This document shows positions 61,625 to 64,000 of a DNA stretch of 64,000 bases, piece by piece (position 1 is the stretch's first letter; each line of letters opens with the position of its first letter). The DNA is from QGON01 sp963691905 (GTDB lineage Bacteria > Pseudomonadota > Gammaproteobacteria > Chromatiales > Chromatiaceae). The notes under the pieces were generated by a model. It was not told where the DNA came from. It worked only from the letters and a program-made list of their open reading frames with translations, and searched no databases. The translations under genes were made by a program, and so were the position numbers. The DNA is taken from NCBI GenBank assembly GCA_963691905.1, contig OY829892.1, forward strand, positions 1-64,000, written 5' to 3'.

Positions 61625-62761
61625 TTAGAAGTCCGACAATCGTTGCTGCAGCATTTCAACCCTCGCATGCTGTAAGGCATCACCCAGAGCCGCCCCTTCG
61701 AGACCTGTACGACGCAACGCCTGCACGTCGACCGATGAAACCACCTTTCCTGCAAGTTCCAAACGAGGCCATGCCACCTTCATCTTCTCGGGCCAAAGGA
61801 CGTGGCAGCTCTGCTCAAAAACCCGAAATCGCTCAGGCTGCTGCACAGGCTTTAACCTGGCAACAATATGCAGCAGGTTTTCCGCTGGTGTTTCGGCATC
61901 GAGTTCAATCCCGTGAGTCAGCACCCACTTAAGCAGATCCGTAAACTCCCGCTCAACGGGTAACTGTCGGGAGAATTCAGCCATCTCTCCTGTTCGCGCC
62001 AACCCGGCGAACATCACAGCAACGAAGCGCACTCTGAGATCTTCGGTCAAATCCACCGCCCGGTGCAGAGGCGCCATTGCCGCTTTGGAGGAAGGTTGAC
62101 CATGAGCAGTCGCATCTCCCATCATCTCGCCCAAAGCAGGGAGCAGGCGCTGCAACGCGCCACATTGATGCAGCACCTCAAAAAAACGCCAGGGTTGAGG
62201 CTGGACGAGGGCCTTCTTCATCTCCCGCCAGAGCCGCTCAGATTTGAGATTGAGCAGATCGTCGGAGACGGCCATTTTCCTCATCAGGTCGTGAGTGCCG
62301 TGGGCAACCCGAAATCCCCATTGGCCAAGTTTTGCGGCGAAACGGGCGATCCGCAGCAGACGGACAGGGTCTTCAGTAAAAGCAGGGGTGATATGCCGCA
62401 ACAAACCCTCATCCAGGTCGTCACGTCCGTGACAAAGATCGATGATGTTGCCGTCGGTATCCTCGGCCAGGGCATTGATGGTCAGGTCACGCCGCAGCAG
62501 ATCCTGCTCCAGGGTGATGTCCGGCCCCGCGTCCACCTCAAAACCATGATATCCGGGACCGGTTTTGACCTCAGTGCGCGCCAGGGCGTATTCATCCCCG
62601 CTCTCCGGATGAAGAAAGACCGGAAAGTCTCCTGGCATCGACTGGTAACCCGCATCAACCATCTGCCTGGCCGTGGCGCCCGCCACCACCCAGTCACGAT
62701 CGTACACCGGCAACCCCAGCAACCGATCCCGCACCGCACCACCCACCAGGTAGATTTTCAC
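61625..62761 (-). CDS. cca: CCA-adding tRNA nucleotidyltransferase without HD domain
   Basis: The start is GTG 62761 (VKIYLVGGAVRDRLLGLP), the canonical N-terminus, with GAGGG upstream; the protein is 378 residues. The nucleotidyltransferase motifs are DRDWVVAGAT, RRDLTINALA and EDPVRLLRIARFA. The C-terminal HD phosphohydrolase motif present in E. coli Cca (HDLGKG) is replaced by FAGLARTGEM, so the 2',3'-cyclic phosphodiesterase activity should be missing. The enzyme adds or repairs the 3' CCA of tRNAs. It follows the ABC exporter gene after 19 bases. Confidence 0.92.
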   Translation of the reverse strand: MKIYLVGGAVRDRLLGLPVYDRDWVVAGATARQMVDAGYQSMPGDFPVFLHPESGDEYALARTEVKTGPGYHGFEVDAGPDITLEQDLLRRDLTINALAEDTDGNIIDLCHGRDDLDEGLLRHITPAFTEDPVRLLRIARFAAKLGQWGFRVAHGTHDLMRKMAVSDDLLNLKSERLWREMKKALVQPQPWRFFEVLHQCGALQRLLPALGEMMGDATAHGQPSSKAAMAPLHRAVDLTEDLRVRFVAVMFAGLARTGEMAEFSRQLPVEREFTDLLKWVLTHGIELDAETPAENLLHIVARLKPVQQPERFRVFEQSCHVLWPEKMKVAWPRLELAGKVVSSVDVQALRRTGLEGAALGDALQHARVEMLQQRLSDF

Positions 62762-62780
62762 GCCAGTCCCTCTCTTTCCA

Positions 62781-64000
62781 TCACTCCCGCTCTTCCTGCT
62801 GCAACTGCCACATCTGCCGGTAACGGCCATTTATCGCCAACAACTCCCGGTGGGTGCCCTGTTCCAGAATACCGCCCTGCTCCATGACCAGAATACGATC
62901 CGCATCCACCACCGTGGAGAGACGATGGGCGATGACCAGGGTCGTGTGATCCTTCGCCACCTCTTTCAGGGTCTCCTGAATCGCCTGCTCCGTCTTGGTA
63001 TCGAGTGAGGATGTCGCCTCGTCGAAGACCAGGATGCGCGGCCGCTTGAGCATCGCCCGAGCGATGGCAATGCGCTGCTTCTCGCCGCCGGAGAGCTTGA
63101 GTCCCCGCTCCCCCACCACCGTCTCATATCCGTCCGGCAGCGAATCGATGAAATCTGCAATATGGGCAATACGCGCGGCGGATTCGATCTCGTCCCGGCT
63201 GGCATCCGGCCGACCATAGGAGAGATTGTAGAGGATCGATTCGTTGAACAACACGGTATCCTGGGGCACGATGCCGATCACCGCCCGCAGGCTGTCCCGG
63301 GTCACTGACCGAACATCCTGCCCATCCAACAGCACCCGGCCACCGGTGACGTCGTAGAAACGGAACAACAGTCGGGAAAGGGTCGACTTACCCGCCCCGC
63401 TGTGTCCCACCACCGCCACCTTTTCGCCAGGCCGGATGGTGAAATCCACATCATGCAGGATCTCACGCTCTTTCTGGTAGGAAAAATCCACATGCGCAAA
63501 GCGAACCTCCCCCTCCCGCAGCACCAGGGGCTGTGCATCCGGTGCATCGGTGATCTCCGGCTCCTGCTTCAGCAGCTTGAAGATAAGATCCATATCCGCC
63601 AGAGAGTATTTGATCTGGCGATAGACTATGCCGAGAAAGTTCAACGGAATGAAGAGCTGCAACATAAAGGCATTGACCAGCACCAGGTCGCCGATAGACA
63701 TCTCACCCTGCACCACTCCATCGGTGGCAAAGATCATGATGAGGGTGACGCCGATGGCGATTATCCCGCCCTGACCAAAGTTGAGCAGTGACATGGAGGT
63801 CTGGCTCTTGACTGCATTTTCCTCCCACTGAGAGAGGGTGCCGTCGAAACGCTCCAGTTCCAATCGTTCATTGCCGAAATATTTGACCGTCTCATAGTTG
63901 ATGAGACTATCGAAGGCCTGGCTATTGGCCTGCGAATCCAGCTTATTCATCGCATGGCGGTACTCCATGCGCCACTCAGTGATCAGCAGAGTGAAACCGA
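62781..64000 (-). CDS. Atm1/HMT1-type ABC exporter (3' part of gene)
   Basis: The reading frame continues past the window edge; 406 residues from the C-terminus are visible. It holds the end of the membrane domain (about four helices) and a whole ATP-binding domain: Walker A GHSGAGKST, signature LSGGEKQRIAIARA, Walker B ILVFDEATSSLD and IAHRLSTVV. The NSQAFDSLINYETVKYFGNE stretch is characteristic of Atm1/HMT1 half-transporters that export glutathione-linked or persulfide species and affect Fe-S or heavy-metal homeostasis. It probably works as a homodimer. Confidence 0.9.
   Translation of the reverse strand, partial: GFTLLITEWRMEYRHAMNKLDSQANSQAFDSLINYETVKYFGNERLELERFDGTLSQWEENAVKSQTSMSLLNFGQGGIIAIGVTLIMIFATDGVVQGEMSIGDLVLVNAFMLQLFIPLNFLGIVYRQIKYSLADMDLIFKLLKQEPEITDAPDAQPLVLREGEVRFAHVDFSYQKEREILHDVDFTIRPGEKVAVVGHSGAGKSTLSRLLFRFYDVTGGRVLLDGQDVRSVTRDSLRAVIGIVPQDTVLFNESILYNLSYGRPDASRDEIESAARIAHIADFIDSLPDGYETVVGERGLKLSGGEKQRIAIARAMLKRPRILVFDEATSSLDTKTEQAIQETLKEVAKDHTTLVIAHRLSTVVDADRILVMEQGGILEQGTHRELLAINGRYRQMWQLQQEERE

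Noticed and set aside
1..64000. CRISPR arrays, rRNA or tRNA genes
   Set aside because: I looked for regularly spaced repeats and for tRNA-like cloverleaf segments in the intergenic regions and found none. A tRNAscan-SE run would be decisive.

Overview
The window reads as chromosomal DNA of a sulfur-oxidising gammaproteobacterium. The gene order bamC-dapA / gcvR-bcp matches the enterobacterial arrangement, and lpxH, cysG, cca and narXL-type genes are typical of gammaproteobacteria. Four separate loci point to sulfur chemistry: a soeABC-type sulfite dehydrogenase operon, a sulfide:quinone oxidoreductase with the full set of redox cysteines, a rhd-tusA-dsrE2 sulfur-relay operon, and siroheme synthase. 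The overall flavour is that of the Sedimenticola / Thiodiazotropha / Endoriftia type (Chromatiales-like), but that placement is inference from gene content only.

Layout. 1-5.8 kb: cyclophilins, lpxH, a glycerate kinase/DUF455 pair, and a MotA/TolQ-like plus MotB/ExbD-like membrane pair. 5.9-12.8 kb: an HDOD protein, two tandem Slp lipoproteins and an MscS channel, followed by a visibly A+T-rich pair encoding a ThDP enzyme and a large glycosyltransferase-like protein of unknown product. 12.9-18.6 kb: tsaB, then an RND pump and its adaptor, divergent from a TetR regulator across a near-perfect palindromic operator. 18.6-25.2 kb: a lipase-like hydrolase, soeCBA and a CheY-like regulator. 25.5-30.5 kb: uup and a sensor kinase/response regulator operon. 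30.7-36.2 kb: an Fnr-like regulator, a DUF6858/NifX-like pair, a PEP-CTERM protein behind a sigma-54 promoter and flanked by a duplicated gene-end fragment, an HbpS/GlcG protein and several exported or lipoproteins. 36.3-44.7 kb: ispG, sqr, an MBL hydrolase, bamC, dapA, gcvR, bcp and a PIN-PhoH gene. 44.9-51.7 kb: a hybrid sensor kinase, a degenerate GGDEF-EAL response regulator and a second Crp/Fnr protein. 51.8-64 kb: an AI-2E-type permease, LysR/FadL, dsrE2-tusA-rhd, cysG, narL-narX type genes, cca and an Atm1-type ABC exporter cut by the window edge.

How the parts fit together. Sulfide enters at Sqr; cytoplasmic sulfane sulfur can be carried by Rhd, TusA and DsrE2; sulfite is oxidised by the cytoplasm-facing SoeABC; CysG supplies sirohaem for sulfite or nitrite reductase-type enzymes encoded elsewhere. 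Regulation is rich: two Crp/Fnr proteins, a NarXL-like pair, a large hybrid kinase and a c-di-GMP-type protein whose catalytic motifs are lost.

Intergenic regions carry at least three families of dispersed palindromes, several of which overlap stop codons. I saw no transposase, integrase, CRISPR array, rRNA or tRNA gene.
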